This document shows, piece by piece, positions 26,895-36,776 of a stretch of 64,000 bases of DNA. The DNA is taken from contig JAFWPH010000017.1 in the NCBI GenBank assembly GCA_017509605.1, forward strand, positions 1 through 64,000, given 5' to 3'. Numbering within the stretch: position 1 is the first letter of the stretch; each line of letters begins with the position of its first letter. The translations under genes were made by a program, and so were the position numbers. Source of the DNA: Bacteroidaceae bacterium (GTDB lineage Bacteria; Bacteroidota; Bacteroidia; Bacteroidales; Bacteroidaceae). Under the pieces are notes generated by a model that made no database searches, was not told the origin of the DNA, and saw nothing but the letters and a program-made list of their open reading frames with translations.

Positions 26895-29800
26895 TTATCT
26901 CTTGAGTATCTTCACGGACTTGCCGCTTTTTTTTACGATGTTCACTCCTTGGGAGAGCTGTTTGCGCTGGGTGCCATCGAGGGCATAGATGGCCTGGGAA
27001 CCATCTGAGCTTTCTTGGATGGCTGAGAGACCCACGGCTTGGTTGAGTTCTTGCTCAAGTTTCTTCACATCCGAAGTGAAGCCAACGTAGCTGATGACAG
27101 AGCGTCCCGAGCTGTTGGTGGAAGTCATGCCGAAGACCGTTTCTCCTGTCAGCTCATAGCCTTTGTTCTCATCGATGCTCCATACCACCATGATGCGGCC
27201 GTCCTTCAAGGTCCTGACTTCGATAGGATTGACAATGTTCACCCATCTCCCGTTGATATACCATAACTGAGAATCACTCAGGTTCTTTGATACCTCAGAT
27301 GCTACGGCAACGAAATACTTCATGCCGGGTTCCAGGTATTTTTTCTCCATGTACCTGAGCGCGATGTTTTGCGCTCCAGTCTTGGTGATGGTGATAGTGT
27401 TTTCTGTTGTACTGTAGCGGATGTCGGACGAACCAAGACGGTCGGCCACACGGTTGCGGTACCAGTCGGCTGCCTTCCAAGAATAGATGTTTGTTGGGAT
27501 GGATGTCTCGACGGTGACTGTGGTTTGGTGGCTTGTACCTAAACCATCTATATAAGTTACTTTAATTTCGGCTTTACCTTCTTTGCTGCCTGCGTAGATG
27601 ATGCCGTCGCGTACATAAGCCACCTCTGGGTCGGAACTCTCGCATAAGGCGTCGAGGGTGACGAATTGTGATGTGCCATCGTTGAGTGTGGCCTTCACTG
27701 AGAACGTTCTGGACTGGCCCAGGAACATATTCACGCTGGTGGGTGTTGCCACAATGCGCTTCACAGCAACTGCATCTTCAGTCACCAAGTTGTCGTTATC
27801 GATTTGAACAGACAACTCGGAACCAGAATAGGTCACTTCCTTGCTGAAACGAGAAGATTGCTGGATGCCAAGTCCTAAGTTGTTGGACGGGTCAACAAGA
27901 ACAATGCGGAAGGTGCGTTCGGTAAGCATGCCTTCAAACTCACCGCTACGCGAGCCGATGGTGAGTGTGTGAGTGTCGTCATTCCATGAGAACGGGATTT
28001 CTGAGAAATGGCCTTTTTCGTAATTGTAGTTGTCGAATTCGTCCTCATAAAGCGTGAACGAACCATTGGCGCCTGGGTAGATGCGGATTTCGAGCTTGTC
28101 CCAATTGCTTTGAGAACTGAACTGCACTTTTGGACCCCAAGGGATAATCGAACCTTGACGGACATAAAGAGGCATTAGCGCCAGACTGACGTCACGAGTC
28201 ACCTTCGTTCCGCCTTGGTATTGCTCTCCGGTCCAGATGTCGGTCCAGTCATCACCTTCCGGCAGATAGACGTTGCGATGCTCGGCCTGGGACTGTACCA
28301 CTGGTGCCACAAGAATGTCACGGCCGAACATAAACTGGTCTTTCAGCTCGTGGGTGGCTCTGTCTGAAGGATAGGCGATACCCATGGCGCGCATGAAGGA
28401 ATAGCCATCGTGATAAACCTGACGGTCCGTACTGTAGATGTAAGGCAACAGGGCATAGCGGAGGTTGATGTAACGGGCTATGATGTCATAGTAACTATCG
28501 CCTTCCTTGCCGAATTGGTAGATGGCACGGTCTGTTCCTGAACCATGGCTGCGCATGATGGTGCAGAAAGCACCAAACTGAATCCAGCGGCAGTAGAGTT
28601 CGTTGTAGGTGTCTTGGCCAGGACCCTGATAAGCGCCGTTGAAAAAACCACCGATGTCGCTGTTCCAGCTGGGGATGCCGCAAGCCGAATAGTTGAGCGC
28701 GGCGGGTATCTGTTTGGCAAGAGTCTCCCATGATGAGGTGACGTCGCCGCTCCATGTGCCGGCGCCGTAGCGTTGGAGACCAATAAATCCAGAACGAGTC
28801 ATGATCATCACGCGTTTGGCCTCAGTAAGGGCGGATTTCTGAGCGCGGTGTCCTTCGTAAACACCGCTCGCGTGCATAAGAGGGAATATGTTGCGAACAG
28901 AACGCCAAGTATGCGAAGTTTCCAGAGAATGGGGATTCAAGGTGGCGTTGTCTTCACCATCCTTCTCCAGCACGATGAAGTCATTGGTTCTTTCCCAATC
29001 CTCGCCGCCTTGGTAATGGTCAGGCTCAGAGGAATCAACCCAGTAGGCATCCACGCCCTTGCTCACCAAACCCTCATACAGACATTTCCAGTAATAGTCG
29101 CGTGCTGACTGTTGATAAGGACTGTAGATGGCTACACCAGAGTTGGGGGGATAGGTGTCTGTCGTGATCTGATTGCCCATCTTCATCAGCTGGTTGTGCT
29201 GTTTGAAGTGTGCGTATTGCTTGGTGTCGGAACCGAAATTGGCCCAAAAGGAGATGAGCAGGTGGGCACCATCGTTATGCATACCGTCAATCATCTTGGG
29301 ATAGTCTGTCTTGAACGTGGGGTTGAGGAACTCCATGGCGTTCCATTGATTGTTGCCGCCCCAATATTGCCAATCTTGGACCACACAGTCGATAGGAACA
29401 TGGAGGGAACGGTATTTCTGAAGCACACCCAACGTCTCCATGGCACTCTGGTAGCGTTCCTTGCTCTGGAAGTAACCGAAAGTCCACAACGGAACCATAG
29501 GAGCCTGGCCCGACAGTTCGCGAACACGTTTCACCACATCGTCGCCTTGGTTCTCTGACCCTACAAGCACATAGTAGTCAACTGCATGGGCTGCCTCAGT
29601 ACTGAAGGTGGCGCCATTCGAGGTGTTGTCGCTGAAATCGCAAGGACCGTACAAATCCCAATACAAGCCATAACCTCTCACCGAGTGGAAGAACGGAATC
29701 CATACCGACATGTTGTTCTGGACCATATGGCTGTAACTCTTGTTCCGGTGGTTCAAGTTTCCATCCTGTACTTGGCCAAAACCATAAATCGCCTCGCCTG

Positions 29801-30218
29801 TCGAAAGACGGAACGATTGCGCCACCTTGTACGGGTCGATGGTGTGTGATGTGCGCTTGGTGAACGTGGCTCGACCCCGCTCACGGATGAGCACAGTGCC
29901 ATCAGGGCGATAGAAACCAATCAGCCCCGACGTTCTGTTGATGGTCACCACCACCTTCTCTGTTGCGAGGGTATCCACATTGCCGCCATTGATGATGGTG
30001 GGATTCACCTGCTGGGGTGTCATGGTCACCACTAACTTGGGGTCGGACTTGCCTAAGGCATCTGATGCCTGATACTTCGTCACTCGAACGATTTCGTGCG
30101 AATAGAATGTAATCTCAGTAACAATACCGTTGACGGTATGGGTGTAGTCCTGAGCATGAACTGGCGTCAGGACTAAAGCCAAAAGAACCATGAGAATCGC
30201 TCTTTTCTTCATCATCAT
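26895..30218 (-). CDS. secreted GH31 enzyme with Ig-like domain and sorting-like C-terminal tail
   Basis: 1107 residues from the ATG at 30218 (first of three adjacent Met codons); signal peptide ends VHAQ. The barrel has WVDSSEPD with nucleophile Asp395 and WSGDVTSS with acid/base Asp492. GRDILVAPVV and the beta-rich DUF5110-type region follow. Around 790-880 is an Ig-like (Big_2) domain (SVNMFLGQSRTFSVKATL), then a carbohydrate-module-like region. The last 40 residues (IYALDGTQ...LSQGVNIVKK, then a basic end) form a tail like T9SS C-terminal domains. Predicted alpha-glucosidase or xylosidase exported to the surface. It begins an operon with the DUF1593 gene. Confidence 0.88.
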   Translation of the reverse strand: MMMKKRAILMVLLALVLTPVHAQDYTHTVNGIVTEITFYSHEIVRVTKYQASDALGKSDPKLVVTMTPQQVNPTIINGGNVDTLATEKVVVTINRTSGLIGFYRPDGTVLIRERGRATFTKRTSHTIDPYKVAQSFRLSTGEAIYGFGQVQDGNLNHRNKSYSHMVQNNMSVWIPFFHSVRGYGLYWDLYGPCDFSDNTSNGATFSTEAAHAVDYYVLVGSENQGDDVVKRVRELSGQAPMVPLWTFGYFQSKERYQSAMETLGVLQKYRSLHVPIDCVVQDWQYWGGNNQWNAMEFLNPTFKTDYPKMIDGMHNDGAHLLISFWANFGSDTKQYAHFKQHNQLMKMGNQITTDTYPPNSGVAIYSPYQQSARDYYWKCLYEGLVSKGVDAYWVDSSEPDHYQGGEDWERTNDFIVLEKDGEDNATLNPHSLETSHTWRSVRNIFPLMHASGVYEGHRAQKSALTEAKRVMIMTRSGFIGLQRYGAGTWSGDVTSSWETLAKQIPAALNYSACGIPSWNSDIGGFFNGAYQGPGQDTYNELYCRWIQFGAFCTIMRSHGSGTDRAIYQFGKEGDSYYDIIARYINLRYALLPYIYSTDRQVYHDGYSFMRAMGIAYPSDRATHELKDQFMFGRDILVAPVVQSQAEHRNVYLPEGDDWTDIWTGEQYQGGTKVTRDVSLALMPLYVRQGSIIPWGPKVQFSSQSNWDKLEIRIYPGANGSFTLYEDEFDNYNYEKGHFSEIPFSWNDDTHTLTIGSRSGEFEGMLTERTFRIVLVDPSNNLGLGIQQSSRFSKEVTYSGSELSVQIDNDNLVTEDAVAVKRIVATPTSVNMFLGQSRTFSVKATLNDGTSQFVTLDALCESSDPEVAYVRDGIIYAGSKEGKAEIKVTYIDGLGTSHQTTVTVETSIPTNIYSWKAADWYRNRVADRLGSSDIRYSTTENTITITKTGAQNIALRYMEKKYLEPGMKYFVAVASEVSKNLSDSQLWYINGRWVNIVNPIEVRTLKDGRIMVVWSIDENKGYELTGETVFGMTSTNSSGRSVISYVGFTSDVKKLEQELNQAVGLSAIQESSDGSQAIYALDGTQRKQLSQGVNIVKKSGKSVKILKR

Positions 30219-30290
30219 TTCACACGAATTTCTTCTCATAATATGGATTGTTTGAAATTAATAATATTACACTTCATATATTAAGGTGTT

Positions 30291-30328
30291 CTGTGTTCAA
30301 CCTCAGCTTCTGTGTTCAACCTCAGCCG
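30291..30328. repeat. 19-base tandem duplication at the end of the helicase gene
   Basis: CTGTGTTCAACCTCAGC occurs at 30291-30307 and again at 30310-30326 with a 19-base period. The second copy contains the stop codon (30322-30324, minus strand) of the helicase. Confidence 0.75.
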
Positions 30329-33300
30329 TTGTGAACAAGATTACCTTCTTTCTCCACGATGAACCCTCGACGGATCAGGATGGTGATGGCATTGTCGATG
30401 GCGTTGTTGATTTTGACGCCCCGACGTGCGAAACCCAGCAGATGAGCTACCTGAAGCACCAGGTCAGCACGTGGAAGCGAGATGAGTTGCTCCATGGCGT
30501 ATTCTGTGGCGTTCAGAATCTCAATCATCGGGATGTCTGTGATCTCACGCCCTTCTTCCTTGCGGTAGATCTTGAAGTCGCGGGCTATTTCCATAGATGT
30601 CCAGTAGGTACGAGTCTCTGCGTCTGACAACGGGTCAAGATAATAGGGCCTCAGCAGATTGTCGATGACGGTCTGCAGGGTAGAGGTTACCCTCGGCTGT
30701 TCCACGAGCCGGGCGATGGTCTTGTAGAGATAGGTGTTGTTGACCGGTTGCTCGCAGGTGATGACCTTCTGCACCATCTTGCCAATGATGTTCACACTTC
30801 TGCGGTCGTTGAAAGGCGGAAACACAACCTGATTCGGGATCTGCGCGTGCACATACATTGACTCGCGCTGGTTCACGTCCTCTATCACCTTCTCGCCTTG
30901 GAGCAAGGTGGCTATGGGAGCGTTGGGGTCAGCACTTGTGGCATTCTCCAACTGGACTTTCTTGTCGGTTTTCTTGTCCTTGGCGGGCGCTTTGTTCTCA
31001 AACGACCCCACATTCTCTCCGAAAGGCTTCGGCTGGGTGTTGTTCTTCTTCTCCTCGATGGCCTTGTCGATGGCTTCGACGATGCGTTTCATCACCCTTT
31101 GCTTGTTTTGGAACCAATCCACCGACCAGACACGCATGATGTTCCAGTGAAGGCCGCGGAGCACGCCTGTCTGCACAATCTCACGGTCACGGGCGGTCTT
31201 CGTCTCATAATAGTTCTTGCCGTCGCAGAGGATGCCCAGCAAGTACTCGTTCTTGTCATCCGGATTGCACACCGCGATATCGATCTTGAAGTTCGAACGA
31301 CCCACTAATGGAACCACATCATAGCCTTTTCCCTTCAGCTCCTCTGCAATGAGCTGAGGCAGTGCCAGCTCGTTGTCCTGAGTCAACGCCTGACGATTGG
31401 CGAACATGCTGCCGTCGAGCGAGAGACGGCCTGTGGAAGCGAACTCAAGGAAGTTCTTCAAGCCCTCCACGCCTTTGGCGCTGGAGCGGCGCAAGTCGAT
31501 TTGCTCGGCCCTGAGCGTCGAGAATACAATCATCTCATATCTTGCCCTGGATACGGCCACGTTCAGACGGCGCTCGCCGCCGGCGTTGTTCAGCGGACCG
31601 AAGTTCATCGACACATGGCCTGACTTGTCGGGGCCGTAACCCACGGAGAAGAGGATCACGTCGCGCTCGTCGCCTTGCACGTTTTCAAGGTTTTTGATGA
31701 AGATAGGCTCGTTGCAGTTGTAGGCTTTGTCCTCCAAATCCGGGTCTTTGGCAAGTTCGTCGATGAGGATGTCCTCAATCAGGTTCTGCTGCACCTTGCT
31801 GAACGACACAATGCCAATGCTGAGGTTGCGAAGGTTCTCGTCCTTTAGACGACGTACCACTTCGGCCACGATAGCTTGTGCCTCTGCCTTGTTGCTGCGG
31901 CTGTGTCCCTTGTCGTAAGTGCCGTCGATGGGGACAAGCGACACCTTCTGCAAGCGGTCGTCAATGGACGGGAAGGTGAAGAGCTTGCTGTCGTAGTAGT
32001 TGGCGTTGCTGAAAGCGATGAGGCTCTCGTGCTTGCTGCGGTAGTGCCAGCTCAAGTAGTGGCTTGGCATCGACAGCGTGATGCAGTCGTCGAGGATGCT
32101 CTCCATATCGTCGATGTCGGATTCCTCCTCATCAACCTGCTGGGTCGAGAAGAAACTGGTCGGGGGCATCTGCTTCGGGTCGCCCACACAGATGAGTGCT
32201 TTGCCACGTGCGATGGCGCCAACAGCCTCGCTTGTCGGCATCTGCGATGCCTCGTCGAAAATCACGAGGTCGAACTTTTCCGTATTCAGGTCGATGTACT
32301 GAGCCACGGATATGGGGCTCATCAGCATGCAGGGACAGAGTTTGGGAAGTAAGGTCGGTATTTGGTCGATGATCTTGCGGATTGATGAACCACGGCCACC
32401 GTTCTGGATATTGCGTTTCAGAATACCCATCTCGGAGTTCGACACGGCGGCGAGGGTTTGCGACGGGATGTTGGCGGCCAGACGGCAGTAGAGTTCCTTC
32501 TTGGTCAACTCCTGGAATTTCTGTGTCTCTTCCTTGTATTTCTTGACGGTGTCGTCAAAGATCAGACCGTCGAACATCTTCAGTTTCTCGTCGTTGGCGA
32601 TGATGTGAGTGGCGAGAATGTGGAACACACCCTTACGCAACGCCACTGATGTTGTGTCGGGAGAGGCGGATGCTTTTTCTATCATAGCCACAGCGTCGCT
32701 CATGCCTATCTGTCGCAGTTCCTGTTTGCGCATGGTCCATTGCGACCAGTCCTTAGCCATGTCTATCGACGAGATCCATTGGCCGGTCTTCTCGGCGATG
32801 GAGGTGAGCAACTTATCACCCGGTAGGTCGATGATGGCGATGGAACGGATGTCGTTGAGACTGGAGTTCAACTGTGCGTAACTATCTGTGTAAGCCCTGA
32901 GCAAGAAGTCTTTAAGGCTCTTCCAAGTCGCCTCGGGTACGGAGTAGAATGTCTGGGCGACATCGGCGATGCCGAGGTTGTGACGGCGTTGGTAGTCGCT
33001 GATCAGCGCTGACAGGCGCCGGCCGTTCTCGATGGACCGCTCCATCGTCTCAAGGTCGCTGTTGCCAGTGCTCTCTCTCACCAAGATGTTCATGCCGCGT
33101 GTCATCAGCAGGTTTACCCGCTGCTGAAGCTGGCTGTGGCTGTCGAGCAGTCCGAAGAGGCGAGGCATGTCGTCGAACTTCACCGATGGGCAGATCGGAC
33201 TCATCCGCTGCATGAATGTCCGTTTGGCGAAGAAACGTGGCACGAACCATTTGCTGGCGATCTCTTCCCATTCTGCGCGAAGTGCCCTGCTGTCGTGGTT

Positions 33301-36213
33301 GAAAATCTCTGGGCGGCACTGTTGCAAAACCATTTTCTCCACATCGTTCTTTTTCCTGCTTGTGGCGAGAAACTCCATGGCAAGCTGGGACTTCTCCTCG
33401 TTGGTGCAGACCGTGAAAAGGTCGTAGTTGAGCACAGGCGTGCCTGCGAGGGTGGTCAGGTACTCGTTCAGCCAACCGTAGTCCTCATCGTTGATGATGA
33501 TGCTCTTTCCGAGATGCTGTTCTACGTTCTTCGAGGTGTTGCGAAGGTTCTCGAACCTCCTGCAGTACTCGTTGAGCGAGTTGCATAGGCGTTGCAATGA
33601 GACGCTGTCGGTTACCACCGGCTCCAGGCCGGCCAATGGGTGATTGGAAGGATGTCCTGTGATGTTGAACACGGTGTTGAGGTCGCCCAACTTCTCACAC
33701 CACCGTTCCATCTGCTCACGGTTGGTGCGGAGGAACGTCTGGGGATTGGTGGGTTTCATCTCTGCGATGGCATTACCGTTCTCGTCTTTCTGGTGCTCCA
33801 AGTGGAGGTAGTTGGTGATGCAGTCGTAGAGTGAGTAGCCCGACTCATGACGAGTATGGAGGGAATCGGTGTAGCCAATCAGTTTCTTCCGGTCGTTGAA
33901 CAGCTTGTCGGCAATCTTCTTGTAATCCTCCGGTTCCATGATGCGAACAGCTTCCAAGGCGGTTTTCATCTGAAGAAGGAAGTGCTGTTTGGTCACCTTG
34001 TTGGAGTGAAGCTCCAGACAGAAGGGGGCGAGCCCGATTTTGTCGAGTCGTTTCTGAACCACCGAAAGCGCGGCCATCTTCTCGGCCACGAACAGCACCC
34101 GCTTTCCTTGGTAAAGGGCATTGGCGATCATGTTGGTGATGGTCTGGGACTTGCCCGTGCCTGGAGGACCGTAAAGGATGAAACTTTTGCCACGGCCTGA
34201 CTCCACCACGGCCTCCATCTGAGAGGAATCCACATCGATGGGGATGGCGTAGTCGCTCGGGGCGTGGTTGCGGTCCAACTCTCGGGCGTCAACCATGTCG
34301 TCGGTGTGCTCCAACTTCACTTTGCCTTCGATGAGGGAGGCCACTACTGGATTCTCTTTCAGTTTTGTGGCGTTGGTGTGGATGTCGTTCCACATCACGA
34401 ACTTACTGAACGAGAACAGACCCAGCATCGACTCATTGAGCACATTCCAGTTCTTCATCTCGCTGATGGCTTTGCGGACCGTGGTCAGAACCAGTTTCAC
34501 ATCGATGCCTTTGGCGTCGGTCGGAAGCGGATAGAGCATGCCCAGATCCACATGAAACTGCACTTTCAACAATTCCACCAGGGTGGTGTTGAGGATCATT
34601 TCCTCTTCACGGGTGCGGATCACGTAGTCTGTACCTGAGCGGCGGATGATGTCAACGGGCATGAGGAGAATGGGGGCGAAACGAGGCACCACGCTACGGT
34701 CGTTCTCGTACCACTTGAGCATGCCCAGCACCAGGAACAAAGTGTTGGCGCCATTCTCTTCTATGGAGTTTCTGGAAGCTCGGTAGAGGAACTTCAATGC
34801 GGTGGAAAGCTCAGATTGAGTGAGATAGGATATCAGGCGGTTGCGCTGTATCTCGTCTGACACGAGCTCGCGCATGTGCGGGGCGATGACCTCAGAGTCG
34901 TAGATTTTGGTCTCGTCCATCTCAACCTTGGTCTCTGGGTATGGGTTGATGCGGTAGTCCTCACCGTCGAACATCCGGTCTTCCAAGGTGTCGATGTTGA
35001 ACGAGACAAAGGGGATGGTTCTGCTGCCGTTGCGGCAGTTGAGCAAGTTGTTGCGAAGGGAGAAATCGAGCAGTTTGCGTTCCCATAGGTCAAGCTTGCT
35101 CAGGTTTTTCTTGTCATAGTCTAAGTTGAGTTCCAAGTGGTCGTGGATCTTGATCTGCTCAGTGGCGTTGTCGTGCTTCAGACCTTCGTTGTCGATCACG
35201 AAACTGTCACCCTCCTTGACCAACTGGGGCAAGGGAAGCACACCGGCCGCACGCGAACGGCGCACATCCACAAACAACTGGAAGGTCTCGCTGTTGCGGA
35301 TGTTGGAAGTGGTCATCGCCACAGCGTCGTCGAAGGTCAAGGACTGGGAACTGGTGATGGCGGTGCTTTCCAACAGCACCAAGTCGTTGATGCCGTCTTC
35401 AGACGACTTCACAAGGTACGAGGAGTCATCGCCGACCACCTGTTGGTAGCAGTAGTCGATCAGCCAAGCACCTACAAATGCATGACCTTGGATGAACACA
35501 ATCACGGGGTGAATGCTCGCGGCTTCGAGAACACTGGCCACCAGAAGGGTCGTGTCCAGACAGTTGCCTAACTTCTCGCCCAAAACCTTGTCTGCAAGAC
35601 GTATGCGTTGACCCATCGCTTCGTAGCTCACTGGAGCGCTCACATACACAATGCCCTCGCTGCGTAGCGCCTCGTAAATGGCGGCTACCTGCATACGCAC
35701 CCTGTTGCGGTCACCGCTCTGGTAACCGTCCATCGTGCAACTGCCGGAAAGACGCTCCAGAAAACTGGCGGCCTTCACCAATACACGGCTGATATATGGA
35801 CTGTTGGGAGTGACGAAAGAGGCAATCAGCTCGGGCTTGATGCTCAGGCCCGTCCATTGGTCGTAAGCCATCAGACGAATGCTGTGTGACTGACGCAGTA
35901 CCACCTCGTCTCCTACACTCAGGGAGGCTTCAAAGCAAGTGTCCATCGCTTCCGTCAAGTTCAGCAACTCTTTCTGTTCCACACTGATATCGATGCTGCT
36001 GATTTTTAACTTCATGTTACGTGGAACCTCGTCGAACAGCACCTCGGTGTGTTTGATCAATTCACCGTCGAGGGATAGTCTTACAGATTTCAGCGTCTCT
36101 TCGCTGTTGTTCTCTATCTCGCAGGAGGTGATGGTCCTTACGTTGTTGTGCTGCATGCAGAAATTGATGCATGGCAGGTATTCCAGCTTCAAATCAATTG
36201 TTCTCTCGTCCAT
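30322..36213 (-). CDS. giant DUF4011 superfamily 1 helicase with REase and transglutaminase-like domains
   Basis: 1963 residues, cytosolic. Order: an Ig-like beta domain (about 1-115); a transglutaminase-like domain with Cys218 (GNCLDTTLL), His244 (QGHAFVGAW) and an acidic residue near 282 (VLLEST); DUF4011 (from 'WERKLLDFSLRNNLLN', about 377); SF1 helicase with Walker A GPPGTGKS at 682-689 and Walker B VIFDEASQM near 1315, then GDPKQMPP; a late helicase motif with VAVSRARYEM; an MTES_1575-like nuclease domain (CDGKNYYETKTARDR near 1660, RVWSVDWFQNK); and a C-terminal DUF3320-like domain. Such proteins are candidates for DNA processing or defence against foreign DNA, but no partner genes are adjacent. 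A single gene, minus strand. Confidence 0.85.
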   Translation of the reverse strand: MDERTIDLKLEYLPCINFCMQHNNVRTITSCEIENNSEETLKSVRLSLDGELIKHTEVLFDEVPRNMKLKISSIDISVEQKELLNLTEAMDTCFEASLSVGDEVVLRQSHSIRLMAYDQWTGLSIKPELIASFVTPNSPYISRVLVKAASFLERLSGSCTMDGYQSGDRNRVRMQVAAIYEALRSEGIVYVSAPVSYEAMGQRIRLADKVLGEKLGNCLDTTLLVASVLEAASIHPVIVFIQGHAFVGAWLIDYCYQQVVGDDSSYLVKSSEDGINDLVLLESTAITSSQSLTFDDAVAMTTSNIRNSETFQLFVDVRRSRAAGVLPLPQLVKEGDSFVIDNEGLKHDNATEQIKIHDHLELNLDYDKKNLSKLDLWERKLLDFSLRNNLLNCRNGSRTIPFVSFNIDTLEDRMFDGEDYRINPYPETKVEMDETKIYDSEVIAPHMRELVSDEIQRNRLISYLTQSELSTALKFLYRASRNSIEENGANTLFLVLGMLKWYENDRSVVPRFAPILLMPVDIIRRSGTDYVIRTREEEMILNTTLVELLKVQFHVDLGMLYPLPTDAKGIDVKLVLTTVRKAISEMKNWNVLNESMLGLFSFSKFVMWNDIHTNATKLKENPVVASLIEGKVKLEHTDDMVDARELDRNHAPSDYAIPIDVDSSQMEAVVESGRGKSFILYGPPGTGKSQTITNMIANALYQGKRVLFVAEKMAALSVVQKRLDKIGLAPFCLELHSNKVTKQHFLLQMKTALEAVRIMEPEDYKKIADKLFNDRKKLIGYTDSLHTRHESGYSLYDCITNYLHLEHQKDENGNAIAEMKPTNPQTFLRTNREQMERWCEKLGDLNTVFNITGHPSNHPLAGLEPVVTDSVSLQRLCNSLNEYCRRFENLRNTSKNVEQHLGKSIIINDEDYGWLNEYLTTLAGTPVLNYDLFTVCTNEEKSQLAMEFLATSRKKNDVEKMVLQQCRPEIFNHDSRALRAEWEEIASKWFVPRFFAKRTFMQRMSPICPSVKFDDMPRLFGLLDSHSQLQQRVNLLMTRGMNILVRESTGNSDLETMERSIENGRRLSALISDYQRRHNLGIADVAQTFYSVPEATWKSLKDFLLRAYTDSYAQLNSSLNDIRSIAIIDLPGDKLLTSIAEKTGQWISSIDMAKDWSQWTMRKQELRQIGMSDAVAMIEKASASPDTTSVALRKGVFHILATHIIANDEKLKMFDGLIFDDTVKKYKEETQKFQELTKKELYCRLAANIPSQTLAAVSNSEMGILKRNIQNGGRGSSIRKIIDQIPTLLPKLCPCMLMSPISVAQYIDLNTEKFDLVIFDEASQMPTSEAVGAIARGKALICVGDPKQMPPTSFFSTQQVDEEESDIDDMESILDDCITLSMPSHYLSWHYRSKHESLIAFSNANYYDSKLFTFPSIDDRLQKVSLVPIDGTYDKGHSRSNKAEAQAIVAEVVRRLKDENLRNLSIGIVSFSKVQQNLIEDILIDELAKDPDLEDKAYNCNEPIFIKNLENVQGDERDVILFSVGYGPDKSGHVSMNFGPLNNAGGERRLNVAVSRARYEMIVFSTLRAEQIDLRRSSAKGVEGLKNFLEFASTGRLSLDGSMFANRQALTQDNELALPQLIAEELKGKGYDVVPLVGRSNFKIDIAVCNPDDKNEYLLGILCDGKNYYETKTARDREIVQTGVLRGLHWNIMRVWSVDWFQNKQRVMKRIVEAIDKAIEEKKNNTQPKPFGENVGSFENKAPAKDKKTDKKVQLENATSADPNAPIATLLQGEKVIEDVNQRESMYVHAQIPNQVVFPPFNDRRSVNIIGKMVQKVITCEQPVNNTYLYKTIARLVEQPRVTSTLQTVIDNLLRPYYLDPLSDAETRTYWTSMEIARDFKIYRKEEGREITDIPMIEILNATEYAMEQLISLPRADLVLQVAHLLGFARRGVKINNAIDNAITILIRRGFIVEKEGNLVHNG

Positions 36214-36776
36214 GTTGTGTATGTGGTTAGCGTGTTGTTTCTTTATTCTTTATGGTATGCTCGATGACAAGCACTTTGGTGCATATACAATGTAATTTGC
36301 GAATTTACACATTTTTTCTGTTTTACCAATACGTGCCACTGTTTTTTCTGTTATTTTGTCCTTATTAATTATTTGCACAAAAGCTTTTTATTTCCCTTTC
36401 CATCTTTTTCTTCATCAAAAAATGGAAGTTTAGTTTTGAGACCAACCTGTGCGCCCCGTGAAAAATAGAAAAAACTATAATCTGCATTTTTATCACTATT
36501 ATCAAATCTGAAATGACTTTATGCTCCGATTTTTCAGAAAAACATAACATATAGTCAAGTAAAACATGATAATTGATGCTTTTTGGCGTTTTTTTAAGGA
36601 ATAACTAAATTTTTGCCAAAAATATTATCTGATTTTCAAAGAAAAAAATTAATTTTGCAAACAGAAAGCGACAACCATGACCAAACGAGCGGATGTCACT
36701 CAAGAAACAGACTCGCAAACGATTGGCTGTCAAAATTTTATGTTTATTCGTTAATTCAATTATTCGAACTCGACTT
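36214..36776. other. 563-base AT-rich divergent intergenic region
   Basis: It separates the helicase and DUF4954 genes. It holds a -7 box TAATTTTG at 36650-36657 for the plus strand, a weaker one on the minus strand (TAAATTCGC near 36304-36296), and a CATCAAAAAATGGAAG stretch near 36412 that recurs at two other gaps. Short open frames here have no protein-like character. Confidence 0.5.
36650..36657 (+). promoter_or_regulatory. -7 promoter element for the DUF4954 gene
   Basis: TAATTTTG followed by C, 120 bases before the start codon at 36777. No clear -33. Confidence 0.45.

Noticed and set aside
18200-30218. A complete polysaccharide utilisation locus
   Set aside because: Several glycan-active genes are present, but no SusC/SusD pair or sensor-regulator gene is in the window, and the genes are on both strands.
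30322-36213. A named multi-gene defence system around the helicase
   Set aside because: Neighbours are glycosidase and sugar-metabolism genes; no methylase, protease or toxin partner is adjacent, so only a single-protein system is plausible.
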